From Todiramphus chloris collaris (taxonomy: Eukaryota > Chordata > Aves > Coraciiformes > Alcedinidae), in contig JANVCC010000120.1 in the NCBI GenBank assembly GCA_025345505.1, positions 1,122,940 through 1,186,939 on the forward strand: 64,000 nt of DNA. The letters are read 5' to 3'. The notes under the pieces are model-generated. The model was given only the letters and a program-made list of their open reading frames with translations. It did not search any database and had not been told where the DNA came from. Below, one piece after another: positions 48,730 to 59,021 of this stretch (positions are counted from its first letter, which is position 1; every line of letters begins with the position of its first letter). A program made the translations under genes and the position numbers.

Positions 48730-48960
48730 GGAAATTAAAAGGCAGTAAATTCAAAACCGATGCAAGTTTTTATACAGCGTGTGGTTAATCTGTGGCACTT
48801 ATTGCCACGAGATATTAAAAGAGGTTGGATGTGCATATGAGCACCATCATCTGCAGTTACTATAAACATAGTAAACATTAAGCACTTTAACCCTCTTTCT
48901 TCACAGCACAGACTGACCACTCTTGTGCTTGTGGTTAGCAAAGAGCTTCTTGAGGAATTA
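48730..48960 (+). mobile_element. Old LINE remnant, ORF2 C-terminal end
   Basis: One frame reads VFIQRVVNLWHLLPRDIKR at about 48766-48822. This fits the conserved C-terminal block of CR1/L2/jockey-type LINE ORF2 proteins, FFTQRVVNLWNSLPREVV. Further right, CTATAAACATAGTAAACATT and TTCTTCACAGCACAGACTGA may be its 3' untranslated part. A small duplication lies just upstream: AAGAAATTAAACTCAGGAAATGCA and CAGGAAATTAAAAGGCAGTAA-like. The copy is short, diverged, lacks the catalytic domain and is not the common avian CR1 type. It may be the same family as the fragment at 55.8 kb. Confidence 0.55.
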
Positions 48961-51900
48961 GAGGACAATGCTGACTGACTGTGTTAGGAATCAATGAAAC
49001 CCTCCATCTGAGAGCTGACCTCCAGATGCAGTGCCCCCCTGTCTGGACTGGGGCTCCAGGCAGGAGTGCTGGAGGAGAGGTGTTCTGAGCATGCCCTCTA
49101 CACATTTCACCTGAAGAGCTCAGTGAATCTGCAGGATCCTGGACAAAGGGCCAAGGCAACAGTGGGATGAGGTGTTGAGTAGCAGCTCTTGGCTTGAGCA
49201 ATCTGAAAACAAGAATCTCCTGGAGGTCATGTTGTTCAGACAGTGGCTGAGATTTGGCTTCAGTGTCTTTGATGTTCAACAACAATCCTCTGCAACCCTG
49301 CAAGGTCTCCCATTCATGAAGAAATGGCCTCATGGAAAAGCCCACAGTGCCAAAACTAGTTCTATTCTGTGTTGCCTTGTTTTCCTCAGACATCCAGGCC
49401 CCTGTAAATGACTCAATGCATCCCTCATCACTAGGGTTAGGTCATGGGATTTGGGATGGTCCTCAAGACCTGGATGAACTATGAGCCAGCTGAGAGGGAT
49501 TGCCCACTTCTACCCCATTTTGCAGGTGAAAGGGGTCAGTAGCAGCATGGGACTTGCTCTGGGCTGGGTGCTTCAGCCTGTAGACCGGAGGTTGCACAGA
49601 CTCTCTGCCTTTCCTTCTCCCTGGGCTCATTACAATAACCGAGGCCCCTTCATTTTCTGAGAAAGAGCCAAACCCAATTTGTGTCATCTCATAATGTGTA
49701 CTCTAATACGTTACATTGAATCCAATTAGGTAATGGCAGCCCCAGGAGCAGAAAGAGCGGTGGGGGGGTGGTGGTGTCAGACTTCACCCTGGTTTGGGCT
49801 GTGCTGTCAACATCGATCCTAATGAATGCCAGGCAGAGGGGTGTCCCCCTGAGCTGCTCTTTGTGATGCTGGAGCAGTTCAGGACTGGTTAATGTGCACT
49901 TAGCACAAAGTGTTACCTGAAAAAGATGCTCAGTGAGAGGCAACCGACACAGTGCAGTGTAATTTATGCCTTTAGAGTAGGATCCTCCATGGGCATTACA
50001 ACAGCACACTCGGAAGGGACTCAGCCGCATGCTGAAGAAGAAAGGAAAGCTTTAAGTGCAGATTTAAAGAAGGGGATGAAGCATCTACAAAGAAGGGGAA
50101 CACACGCCCTCCAGCTGTGGAAGAAGGCAGAAGGGAGACTGAGATAAAAGGGGAGCTTTGATCTTCCTCGATCCATCGGGCTTCGATCAGCTGTGTCCTG
50201 CTGTGCCGGGGTTGGCCAAGGGCTCGTGTGCCTGCCTCGGTGCTGAGCTGGCTGTCATGAAAGGCACGTTCATTGCCCCCCTGTCCTGTCCCATCCCTGG
50301 GCTGGGCTCCCTCTGCTCAGACGGCTGCTGCTTTGCCCCGGGACTGCAGTTGGGTCTTGCCACCAGTCACTGGTCATTCCCAATGGCTGTGTCAGAGCTT
50401 TGCTGCAGAGGAGTAAATGCAACAGCTTTCCCATGCCAGAAGCTCAGAGTTAGCTAGGTTTCCGCTTTGCTGGTTTGCAAATATTTAAATGCACTCGCTT
50501 TTCCATCTATATGCTGTTGGAGTTTGAGGCCATGGGAAAGGAAAAATTTACCCTGAATCCCAGGGCTTCTGCTGCTAGGGTTTCAGGAAAGACAGCAGAG
50601 TGCACACGAAGTGATGAAATGGCGGGTTTAGGCATTGTTCAAACAATAAAGAGAACCTCACGCACATATTCAGATGCCCAGTGTAATACAAACCCGCCCC
50701 GGGCTCACGTTCCTGCTTTGGCAGCTTGTGACGAGCTCAAGGAAAAATTTAATCAGTGGCATGGAAGGGAGAGAGCCAGACCTCCCATTATCACAGCTTC
50801 CTGACCCAAGATGCTCATAGCACTGGCACCTCCCTGCTGGACTGCAACATCTCCTTCATGGTAAAGAAATGAGAGCACCTACTTCAAACAGTGAGTATGT
50901 CCCATACCCCTGAGGAAGCCATCGGGAAGCTTCAAGGCCAATGGGCACCCGATGGTTCAGCTATCAGAACCACATGCAAGAAAGCAGGTGACTGAAGGTG
51001 TTTTGCAATTGCTTTGCAGTGCTTTCATTGACCTGCAGTGATGCTCTGCCTGTCCATCCCCCAGGGACACAAGGTGCAGATGACACTAAACCTGCAGTGT
51101 CCATGGGTGGCATGTTCACAGCAGGCCAGGGAACTGATGCATAAAAACTTTGAGAAGGGAGGTTCTTGCCTGGCCTGAGCCTTAATCAAGGAGAGACCAT
51201 GATGCTCCCATGATGTCCTCTTACCAGTTTTGGTCATTTACTGCACATGAGATAAAGAAGAATGAAGCTCTGATTGTCCAGCCAGTTTGCTGGATCCCAG
51301 GTCTCTCTTCAGTCCTGCTGCTCCCCTGTCCTCACCACCTGGCACAACGTCCCTGCTTGGTCTCGCTGCCAAAGCAACTCAGTTACACTTATAAATCCTC
51401 TTTGCAATTTCATTCATTTCAAAGCTCCCTGTTACCAGCTCCAGCTCTTAAATCAATCACTTTGTAAATCAAGCAGCAGAGGAAATCAGCTCCTTTCACC
51501 CTGGCCGGGCAGAGCTGGGCAGCTCGTGCCAAGGGATGTGGAGCTGGTGGGGGTCCTCTGTCCCCTGCCACAACGTGTCCCCGGCACAAGCAAAGAGCCG
51601 CTGGCAGAAGCCCAAGGGTGAAAGCAGGGACGTGTTGCTGAAGAGCAGGCGTGGGCTGCTCCCATGCCCAGAGCTAGCCTGGTATGATTTGTGGAGACTA
51701 ATTAACCTCAGACTTGCAGCATTAATATTTGGAGGGTGCTTAGTCACATCTCCTACGAACGCCGACTCGCCCAGGAGCCGGCGAGCGGAGCTGAGCGTGC
51801 CAGAGCCTTTTCAGCCTAAAGAGCCAGCCCCTGGAGTTTGACACTCGCCGCAGTGATGGATTTGCTCCGAAGGAAAATGCCCCTTCGGCGACCATTAAGC

Positions 51901-52009
51901 AGACACATTGTTTAGATTTGTGCTGAGGTGTTTTTACATCTCATCTGAGGCTTTCAGGGAAATGAGTCTGGTGGACTCCACGCAGCTCCCAGCCAGGAAG
52001 GGATGGGCA
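48961..52009. other. No gene recognised
   Basis: About 3 kb of unique-looking DNA with no recognised retroposon, tandem repeat or exon. Composition varies from G+C-rich (50.2-50.35 kb) to A+T-rich (51.4 kb). Confidence 0.5.
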
Positions 52010-52150
52010 ATTATCCACGGTGATAAACCGGGACACTGACACAGAGAGGAGCTGCCCAGTTCAAACCACTGCAGACCAGCGGAGACTTAAACAAGTCTTC
52101 TTCCAGCAGGCAGGTGAGCAGGGCAGGAATCACACCCCGGCTGCTGGCTC
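52010..52150 (-). mobile_element. MIR/CORE-SINE-like copy
   Basis: The plus strand reads AATTATCCACGGTGATAAACCG, GGACACTGACACAGAGAGGA, GCTGCCCAGTTC, then GGGCAGGAATCACACCCCGG and CTGCTGGCTCC. The matching MIR reverse complement is ATTATCCCCATTTTACAGATG, GGGAAACTGAGGCACAGAGAGG, ACTTGCCCAAGGTC, AGCCAGGAATAGAACCCAGG, TCTCCTGACTCC. The landmarks are in order at about the right spacing, but each is diverged. Confidence 0.5.
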
Positions 52151-52379
52151 CGCGTGTTGTGTGCCATGCATGCTGATGGGCTGAGCTGCAATTCATCAAC
52201 CAAAATTAGGAGTGGGAAATGCTGATTATCGGGAGAGCGAAGGAATTAATTTTTGCCTGGGAATTCCAACACGCGCATTTTCGGAGGTGGTTTTCCCCCG
52301 AATGCCACACTGGGAGTGGAGATTAATGGATTTTGGTTCGTACAACTTTTCTGTGATGGAAAGGCAAGTTTGTCAGCTC
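52151..52379. other. No gene recognised
   Basis: A short A+T-leaning spacer between the SINE-like copy and the quasi-palindromic block. It includes TTTTCGGAGGTGGTTTTCCC. No family is assigned. Confidence 0.35.
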
Positions 52380-52720
52380 TGAAGTGTTTTGCAAAATTAC
52401 GGTGATTTTGCCCAATTTTGTTTATTGGAGAAAACAAAAAAAAACCCAACATGTGAAAACATTTCAAATGGCCAGTTTTGACATGTTGAGAATGAAATGT
52501 TTTGATTTTTTTGTGTCTGAAACATTTTTCAGTTTAAAAACTCCCTTTCATTTAATTTGGAAAAATCCAAAAGCTTGATTGAAGAGAAGAATTCTGATAC
52601 TGTCAAATGAAATGTTGACTCCAAATCCTTTAAAAATCAATTTGACAATAATTTGGAAAACCTTTATCTTTGTTCCAAGCTTGAATAACATTAAAAACAA
52701 ACAAACAAACGCACAGTTTG
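52380..52720. repeat. A+T-rich quasi-palindromic block, unknown family
   Basis: AAAACATTTCA (52456-52466) and TGAAATGTTTT (52493-52503) form a perfect 11-bp inverted repeat with a 26-base loop. Related words recur nearby: TCTGAAACATTTTTCAG, and TGAAATGTTGAC near 52608. The block also holds an (AAAC)n run at 52694-52710. Repetition of a short palindromic word over 300 bp suggests a degenerate interspersed repeat, possibly a non-autonomous DNA transposon. No terminal inverted repeats or target duplications could be fixed, so the class is open. Confidence 0.4.
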
Positions 52721-55700
52721 CAAATGAACTAAAAGGAATCTCTCTTCCATGGAACCTCTTGTTGCAAAAAAACCAGTTTGTTTTCTACGTTTTCAAAAAA
52801 GGCCCCAAACCCCTTCTCATATCTGAGGAACAACCTGGCCTTTATGACGAGAGGGACGTGGCATCACCTTTGTGATGCCCAACAGAGGCACCCACTCAAC
52901 TCCCTCTCTGTGCCAGAGATCCGCGTTTTTAAAAGCGTGGCAGCAAATTTGGAAATCATCAGAAAATAACCCAAGGGATGGTCTGAGGTGTTGGAAACCT
53001 TTTGTGCAAAGAAAGAGGAAAGTGCAAGGTGCTGACATCACTGGTAAAGCCAAGATACCATTCATATCTGAGTTGTATGAGTTTAGAAGTGCCTTTGAGA
53101 AGAGGAGATACCAAAAAGCCAGCTGGCTAGCAAAGGCAGACTATCAGCTAGCAGCTGGAGGGTACAGCCAGACAAACTGGGAGAGGGAGCTGAGTGCCAG
53201 TGTTAACAGTCAGAGAGATAAACCCCTCGAACAGCTTGCTCTGGCACGTGGTGGCATACCCATCACTCAGAGCTGTTCATTCTCTTGGATCTCTTGCTGC
53301 AGGATCTGCTGTGATCAAAGAGAAATGCTGGGCTTGAGAGGGGTGAAGTTCCCCCTCTTGGCCAGAAAACCAAACCATGCTGTCTTTGCAGCTTTTCTTG
53401 GCCTAATCTTTAGAAAGAAGAGGCTAGGAAGGAGGATTTGTGGAGCACAGGCCCACCACATAACCTGTGGAGGAGAAGGTCTCTTCCCTGTCCAGCTTCC
53501 CAGCAGCCTCAAATGGGATCTGCAAAGAAAAGTGAGCACATGTGCCATCTCTGGTTCATTCCCAGCACCCACAAGACTATGCTAGCCAAATTCTTCTTCT
53601 CAGGAAAAAGAAGATCATGCAGATGTGACTCTCAGCTCTGAACAACCTGTCTCCAGCACATCCCTACACACAGGCTGCAATGATGGCTTCACCAGGCATC
53701 CTCTGTGCATCAGCTCTGCCTTTCACCAGCATGTGATTGAGCTGATGGTTCACAGACCCCCACCAGTCTGGTCAGTACAGGTGCTCCAGTCAGGCCATCT
53801 GCACACACAGAGGGGCAAAGAAAGAAGGAGAAAAAGTGGAAGAGAATGAGGGGGTTGGGGATTGTTCTGCAGAGATAAGGCAGGTGACTGGGAAAAGGGA
53901 TGGGGAGAACCAGGGTACTTCCATTTCCTCACCAGGAATCTCTGGGTGGGCCCATGCCTGGCCCTGCTCACCCCTCTCATCCAGGGTGATGCCACCATGG
54001 GTACCCCAGAATAAACCACTCCCTTGAGCAGTGAATGCATCAGTCTGCTGCTGGATGTCTTGTGCCATGTGCTTTGCATGCCCACTCATGACCCAACCAG
54101 TTCACTACAGGCAGATGTATGGGACAGGACTGGTTTAACCTGGCTGGGAGCAAACCTGCTCTTCTGCACCCGCTAAGAAAGCCTGCCTGGTGGTCCCAGA
54201 GAGACCTTCTGCTCCTGCTCCAGTGGTGCGAGTGAGGAACATGCCTCAGGCTTGTGCTGTGCACTGTGGCCCCAAGCTGAAGGATCACCATGGCACCTCC
54301 CATTGCTGCCACCCTCTGCTGCTCTCAGAGGTGATGTCTGCAGAGGAAAGCCCCAGAGCAAACCTCCCAGAGCCAGAATCAGTGGCTGCAGAGTAAAGTG
54401 AAGGCCAAACCTTCAGCCCTGCAGCTTCCTCCTTTACCAGAGCACCTCTGGGACAAACCAGAGGGAAGGAGAGAGTAGTCCCTTCCCAGTCACAACACAA
54501 CAGCCAGGAGGCAGGCTGCTCTTGCACACTTCAGCACATGCCCTGTCCTCAGAGCCCCAAGGGTGTAGAAGAAAATCTGCTGCTGACCCAGCTATCAAAG
54601 AAGAGTTTCTGGAGACACATCCTTTCCATCCCACTTCATCCACCCTGTAAGTGCTTTGGCTCCAGCAAGGTTTTCCTGCTCGCTTCCCTGCGCTTGCAGG
54701 AGCCAAGTGATTTCTCACATATGTGGTGGGAATTGAACAGACTGGAGAGAGTGAAGCTTTCTGGACCCCCAAGATAGAAATGGTTTCAGCCTGTCTGCAG
54801 AGCTGTACAACACCTCAGGACAGCATCCCTGTGGCAAGTGATGGGTTGGCAAACATAAAGCACTGTGTCCTGGAGTCCACTCCTACCTGTTGTGGCTTGG
54901 TCTGAGGTTGTGGGCAAGGCAGTTTGGATCTGTTTCACAACCTTCTGGTGAAAATATTCCTTCTTTAATCTTCCCACCCTGCTCTTTTCTTTCGGGCTAT
55001 GATCTTCCTGTGTCTCCTGTGACACCAGACTATGGACCATGTAGGTGTTTTATCAGAGTCTGACACCATCAGGAGTCCATATACTCACCATGGCACCGGT
55101 GTAAGATAAAAATCCTGCCCTGCCCCAAGGCGCTTAGGGTCAAACACACAGCACAGGTGTCCATTCCTCACTGCACCCCCGTGCCATTGGATAACCTCTG
55201 CAGAAAATCATGTTCTGCGCGCTTGCGCCGTGGGTGAGGAGTTTGCACCGTGCAGGTATGAGTTGGTGGTGATGACCTAGCATGGCACTTCAGTCCCCCA
55301 GCTGGGTGCAAGGAAAAGTAATAGTCACTATTTCATTTGCTTCCTCCCTCGACATCCATCTCCATGAACTCCCCTCTTCTTGGCTCCAGCACTCCAGAGT
55401 TTATCAGGAGGCTTTCCTGGGACCACCCTTCCATGTAGCAGCACCTTGGGAAGTCTCAGAGGCCCAAATTCAGGCAGAAAGCTGGGTGTGAGGAGATGTC
55501 TGTGTCCAGCCAAGCTAGCTGGAGATGCAGGGGCTCTACATAGAGCCAGATACTGCCCTTCTGCCAGTGCCAGAGCCCTGATCCCTCCCTGGATGGGTCT
55601 AAGGTAGAGAGAGGTGGTTCAGCTTGGATACTGATAATTCTCTCTTCATTTGAGGAAAACATGGAAGTTTGCTCCCATATCCCTTCTGGAGCTGACCTGG

Positions 55701-55779
55701 TTTAGCTGTGCTGAATGCCACCACAGATGGCTTATTAGCACAAGTTTTCTTTCTTGCAGTAACACCTGCAGCTGAGAAC
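52721..55779. other. No gene called; one 237-codon open frame
   Basis: About 3 kb without recognised repeats. An open frame at 52872-53585 (plus, 237 codons) is less compositionally biased than the other long frames of the window: Lys/Arg-rich, several Trp, average Ser/Pro. It has no recognisable domain, signal peptide or membrane segment. Two tandem ATG codons open it. I do not call it a gene, but it is the frame most worth an expression or conservation test. Confidence 0.4.
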
Positions 55780-56105
55780 TGGGGATACTTAGAGATTTTG
55801 GTAGTGAAGACAAGGGCCAGTTGTGAAGGGCTGCAGAAAGATTTCATAATACCAAGTGACTGGTGACAAAAGGGCAGATAAAATTCAGTGTAGAGAAATG
55901 GAAACTAACCGACATGGGAAAATACAGTCCTAGCTTTATGAATTAAATAAAGCAGCGTGAGCTGCCTGTCATTGCTAAAGAACAAGATTTTGGTGTTATA
56001 ATACATGCATCTTTGAAAATGTCATTTCTGTGCTTGGCAGTGGTTAGAAAAAGCAAATCAAATGTTAGGAATTATTAGGAAAGGAATAAAGACTAGAAGT
56101 ATAAA
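55780..56105 (+). mobile_element. Old LINE remnant, RT C-terminal region
   Basis: Successive short matches to the end of the reverse transcriptase region in CR1/jockey-type LINE ORF2 occur in order. SCEGLQKDFI resembles the DCEKLQEDL block. IKFSVEKWKLTDMGKYSPS resembles MKFNVEKCKLMHMGKNNP. EQDFGVIIHASLKMS resembles EKDLGVIIDASLKMS. MLGIIRKGIK (about 56061-56090) resembles KANRMLGIIRKGIE. They fall in different frames, so the copy is broken by several frameshifts and in-frame stops. It lacks the catalytic FADD region to the left and the C-terminal tail to the right. The wording differs from standard avian CR1, which points to an older LINE lineage. Confidence 0.65.
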
Positions 56106-57029
56106 GACCAGAAGCTGTCAGTCTATCGCCTTGTAAATCCCAAGTGGGCTCTACCTTCAAGCCTGGGCAGTTCTGGGCCTGTCTCTGGAGAGATGTGACA
56201 GGGAGTGTGACAGGAGCTGGTAAAATCATGTTTGGCCCTGAAAGGGTGGGCTGGTGTTGGCTCTTCTCTCTTTCCAGCAGGAGGACCAGGAGGTTTCTCA
56301 CAGAGCTGAGGGACACCATGTTCATGTTAACCAGGAGATGGCTCTTCTCACGGTATGTAGTGAAAATGTGCAACTTCACGGGCACATTCACAAGAGGAAA
56401 ATTCATCAAGAGATGTCTGAGTCACAGGTACCTTTGGGTTAGGAGCCTTTATGCTGGACATCAGGAGAAGATCTCACCATATTCCTACATAAAGAAAAAA
56501 GAAACCAGTAAAGAAACTGGTGTTCCTGGCCTCAGGGAGTTGACAGTCTAAATCAACAGGACAGGAGCTTGGAAACAACAAGGTTTATTAAAACAGGAAG
56601 GGAAATTCAAGTCAGTGCCCTCACAAAGCCAAAATAACAATGGCACCTTAATCAGAGTATTAGACCACAGAGAATTGCCATGCAGAAGTCCAGTTAAGAC
56701 TATCCAACCTTCAGGATGCTTTGATGGTGTCTCGCTTTCCAAGACATGAAGCCAGAGAAAAGCAGATATCATGGCTCCACTGCTCACAAAGAAACCCATT
56801 TTAGCCTGGCTACTTTACAAATCAATCAGCAAAATGGGGAAAAACTGGTGAGGCCAGGGAAGCTGGGGAGGGCAAAAAGAATGGAGCAAGCAGCCGTTTG
56901 GTGCAGGGCAGAAGGGAGACACTCTGGTCCTGGCTCTGTGTGGCCAGGCAGATGGGACACCATGCAGGCTCTCCAGGGAGAATCTCCGGTGCCCCTGGAG
57001 CACAACTCAGTTCAACTTTGATCCTTTAT
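56106..57029. other. No gene recognised
   Basis: About 920 bp between the old LINE remnant and the first CR1 of the right-hand cluster. Nothing can be supported. Confidence 0.45.
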
Positions 57030-57240
57030 CACCACCTCAACATGAGGAGGAATTTCTTTACAGTGAGGGTGCTAGAGCCTGGCCCAGGCTGCCCAGAGAG
57101 GCTGTGGAGTCTCCTTCTCTGGAGCCTTTCCAGCCCCCCTGGCTCTGTTCCTGTGTGGGCTGCCCTGGGTGACCCTGCTCTGGCAGGGGGTTGGACTCCA
57201 TGATCTCCAGAGCTCCCTTCCGACCCCTAACATTCTATGA
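57030..57240 (+). mobile_element. CR1 LINE 3' end
   Basis: It begins around CACCTCAACATGAGGAGGAA and runs through TTTCTTTACAGTGAGGGTG, CAGGCTGCCCAGAGAGGCTG, TGGAGTCTCCTTCTCTGGAG, GGGGGTTGGACTCCATGATC and ACATTCTATGA. This is the end of ORF2 plus the short 3' untranslated tail of an avian CR1, 5'-truncated. The middle (GTTCCTGTGTGGGCTGCCCT) differs from the neighbouring copies and suggests a different subfamily. Confidence 0.95.
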
Positions 57241-57678
57241 CACCACCTCTCCTCCCCACTCTGTCTAGGCTAACGGATGTGTATTGCATGGAGATGGGGG
57301 AGTTGATTAAAATAAAAAATTAAGGGGATCATTTTTTTAAGTGTTTTAGGAGGTACGAGCCCAGCAGCATCCCCAGCACCAGTCTGGTGAGCTCAGCATC
57401 CCACACCCCCAGTGCTGCAGGGACTCCCTTGGGGGTGGGGGGGGACTTGGGCAGCACTTTGCCAATCTGGAGTTTTTTTGCCTTCCCTTTCTAGGAAGGT
57501 TTGTGGTGGGTTTATCTGCAAGGCTGGAGGCATCACCACGCTCCCCACCCTCCCTGCCCGCTGTGGGCTGCAGCTGGGCTCTGTGCAGCAGTGGTGCTGC
57601 CAACAGGAGATTCCCACTGCCCTGGGACATCCATCACTGCCACGGGCAGCTGCGGAGCCTGGCACATCTCTCATGCAA
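57241..57678. other. No gene recognised; G-run
   Basis: A spacer between two CR1 copies. It contains a G-quadruplex-like run, GGGGGTGGGGGGGGACTTGGG-like, at 57431-57451. An open frame crossing it (57412-57792) continues into the CR1 and is not host coding. Confidence 0.5.
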
Positions 57679-57876
57679 TTTCACGGTGAGGGTGACAGAC
57701 ACTGGAACAGGCTGCCCAGGGAGGCTGTGGAGTCTCCTTCTCTGGAGACGTTCAAAACCCTCCTGGACATGTTCCTGTGTGACTTGGTCTAGGTGATCCT
57801 GCTCTAGCAGGGGGGTTGGACTAGATGATCTTTAGAGGTCCCTTCCAACCCCTAACGTTCTATGATTCTATGATTC
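57679..57876 (+). mobile_element. CR1 LINE 3' end, well preserved
   Basis: One frame still reads HWNRLPREAVESPSLETFK and ends at LCDLV-stop, the normal C-terminus of CR1 ORF2. The untranslated tail follows: GGTGATCCTGCTCTAGCAGG, GGTTGGACTAGATGATCTTT, GGTCCCTTCCAACCCCTAAC and two ATTCTATG-type octamers. The intact C-terminal frame and clean octamers make this the youngest-looking CR1 of the window. It is truncated to about 200 bp. Confidence 0.96.
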
Positions 57877-58149
57877 ATGGAAGGCTGCAGTCCATGGGAC
57901 CTCAAGGGCACTGAGCAATCTCCCTTGCTTGCAGTAACCAGCTGTGTGTGCATCAGCTCCATGCTTTCTCTGCCCGCAGCTCCCCTCTCAGACCCATGGC
58001 TCCAGTCTGTACCCAGGAGGGATTTTGAGTGCAAAAAAACCTCTTTGGGTGTTTTGTTTTTTTTTTTTTTAATAACATTTTCTTTCCAGTCACCTTTCTT
58101 TATTCTGAAGCACTTAAACACCCCTCTTTCAAAATCCTTATTACCCTGA
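57877..58149. other. No gene recognised
   Basis: A short spacer right of the CR1. It includes a T-rich run at 58053-58070 (TTTTGTTTTTTTTTTTTTTAA-like). Confidence 0.4.
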
Positions 58150-58440
58150 CTCAGAGACTCAGCTTTAAGTAGTGCTTTGAATTAAGGTTCTCAACTATGC
58201 ATTCAATTGCCGTTTAAAAGGGGTAGTTAATGTATGTTACATAAATAGCTATTATTAAATACGTTCACTGAAGATTAACAACTGTTGTGCGTAATGGATA
58301 CGTGTCTAACTACTATGATATATACTGAATTTCCCTATTATATAGCTGCTGGATGCGTGTCTGCTAGAACGGAGCAAAAATTCACAGTGAATAATTTAGT
58401 AGATGAATTTAGCCTCTCTTTCTGTCTGTGAAACCACATG
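58150..58440. promoter_or_regulatory. A+T-rich block, possible conserved element
   Basis: About 290 bp of A+T-rich, repeat-free DNA with about eight TAAT/ATTA cores (GTTAATGTATGTTACATAAA, CTATTATTAAATACG, GAATAATTTAG). It is flanked by CR1-rich DNA. Survival of such a block inside a retroposon cluster is suggestive of constraint. No transcription-factor code can be read with confidence. Confidence 0.25.
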
Positions 58441-58819
58441 GCATCCTGCAACGTATTCATCACTCCGGTCTGATTCTGCCCATCTCTCCTGCTCGGGCTC
58501 AGCCGCGCTTGCTGGGACGCAGGTGGCTCGTGTGGCTGTTCCCAGGGGGGGTGGGATGAGAGCTGGAGCTGCCTGCAACACGCTGCCCGGGGATGCTGTG
58601 TCTGGCACTGCTCTACGAGACCAGTGCTGGCTGGGCAGCAGGAGCCCTGCTCTGAGCTCTGCAGCCCTGAGCCCCCTGAAGCATCCTCACTGTCGGAGCC
58701 CCCTCCCCACTGTGCCCATAGCCGCTGCTGGGCAGCAGCAAGGAGCTGCTGCGGGCTGCGGGCAGTTGCTTTTTTTAGCTGATCTTGCTCCCAGAGCTGG
58801 GGACCTGGAGGAAACTTGT
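58441..58819. other. No gene recognised
   Basis: A G+C-rich spacer with overlapping low-information open frames on both strands. No repeats were recognised. Confidence 0.4.
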
Positions 58820-59021
58820 CTAACATTCTATGATTCTATGATTATTATCAGGGTCTCTTCTGGTTCTTAAAGCAAATTTCCTCTTGGTACCTGGGTCCCT
58901 TTTTCTATTTCTGTGTCTAAACAAGCTGGCTGGACACACCTGATCTAGGTGATGCTGCTCTGGCAGGGGGGTTGGACTGGATGATCTCTTGAGGTCCCTT
59001 CCAGTTCTGTGGTTCTGTGAC
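58820..59021 (+). mobile_element. CR1 remnants: isolated tail and a 3' end
   Basis: Two pieces. At 58820-58843 only the terminal CTAACATTCTATGATTCTATGAT remains. At 58940-59021 there is a separate 3' end (ATCTAGGTGATGCTGCTCTG, GGGTTGGACTGGATGATCTC, TTCCAGTTCTGTGGTTCTGTGA). The roughly 95 bases between them are not CR1-like. The first piece may be a severely truncated insertion, and the second is another short copy in the same orientation. Their closeness might instead reflect one event plus a local duplication. Confidence 0.8.

Noticed and set aside
57412-57792. 126-codon open frame ending in a plausible-looking peptide
   Set aside because: Its C-terminal part is the CR1 ORF2 end (HWNRLPREAVESPSLETFK) and its N-terminal part is spacer DNA, so it is not a host gene.
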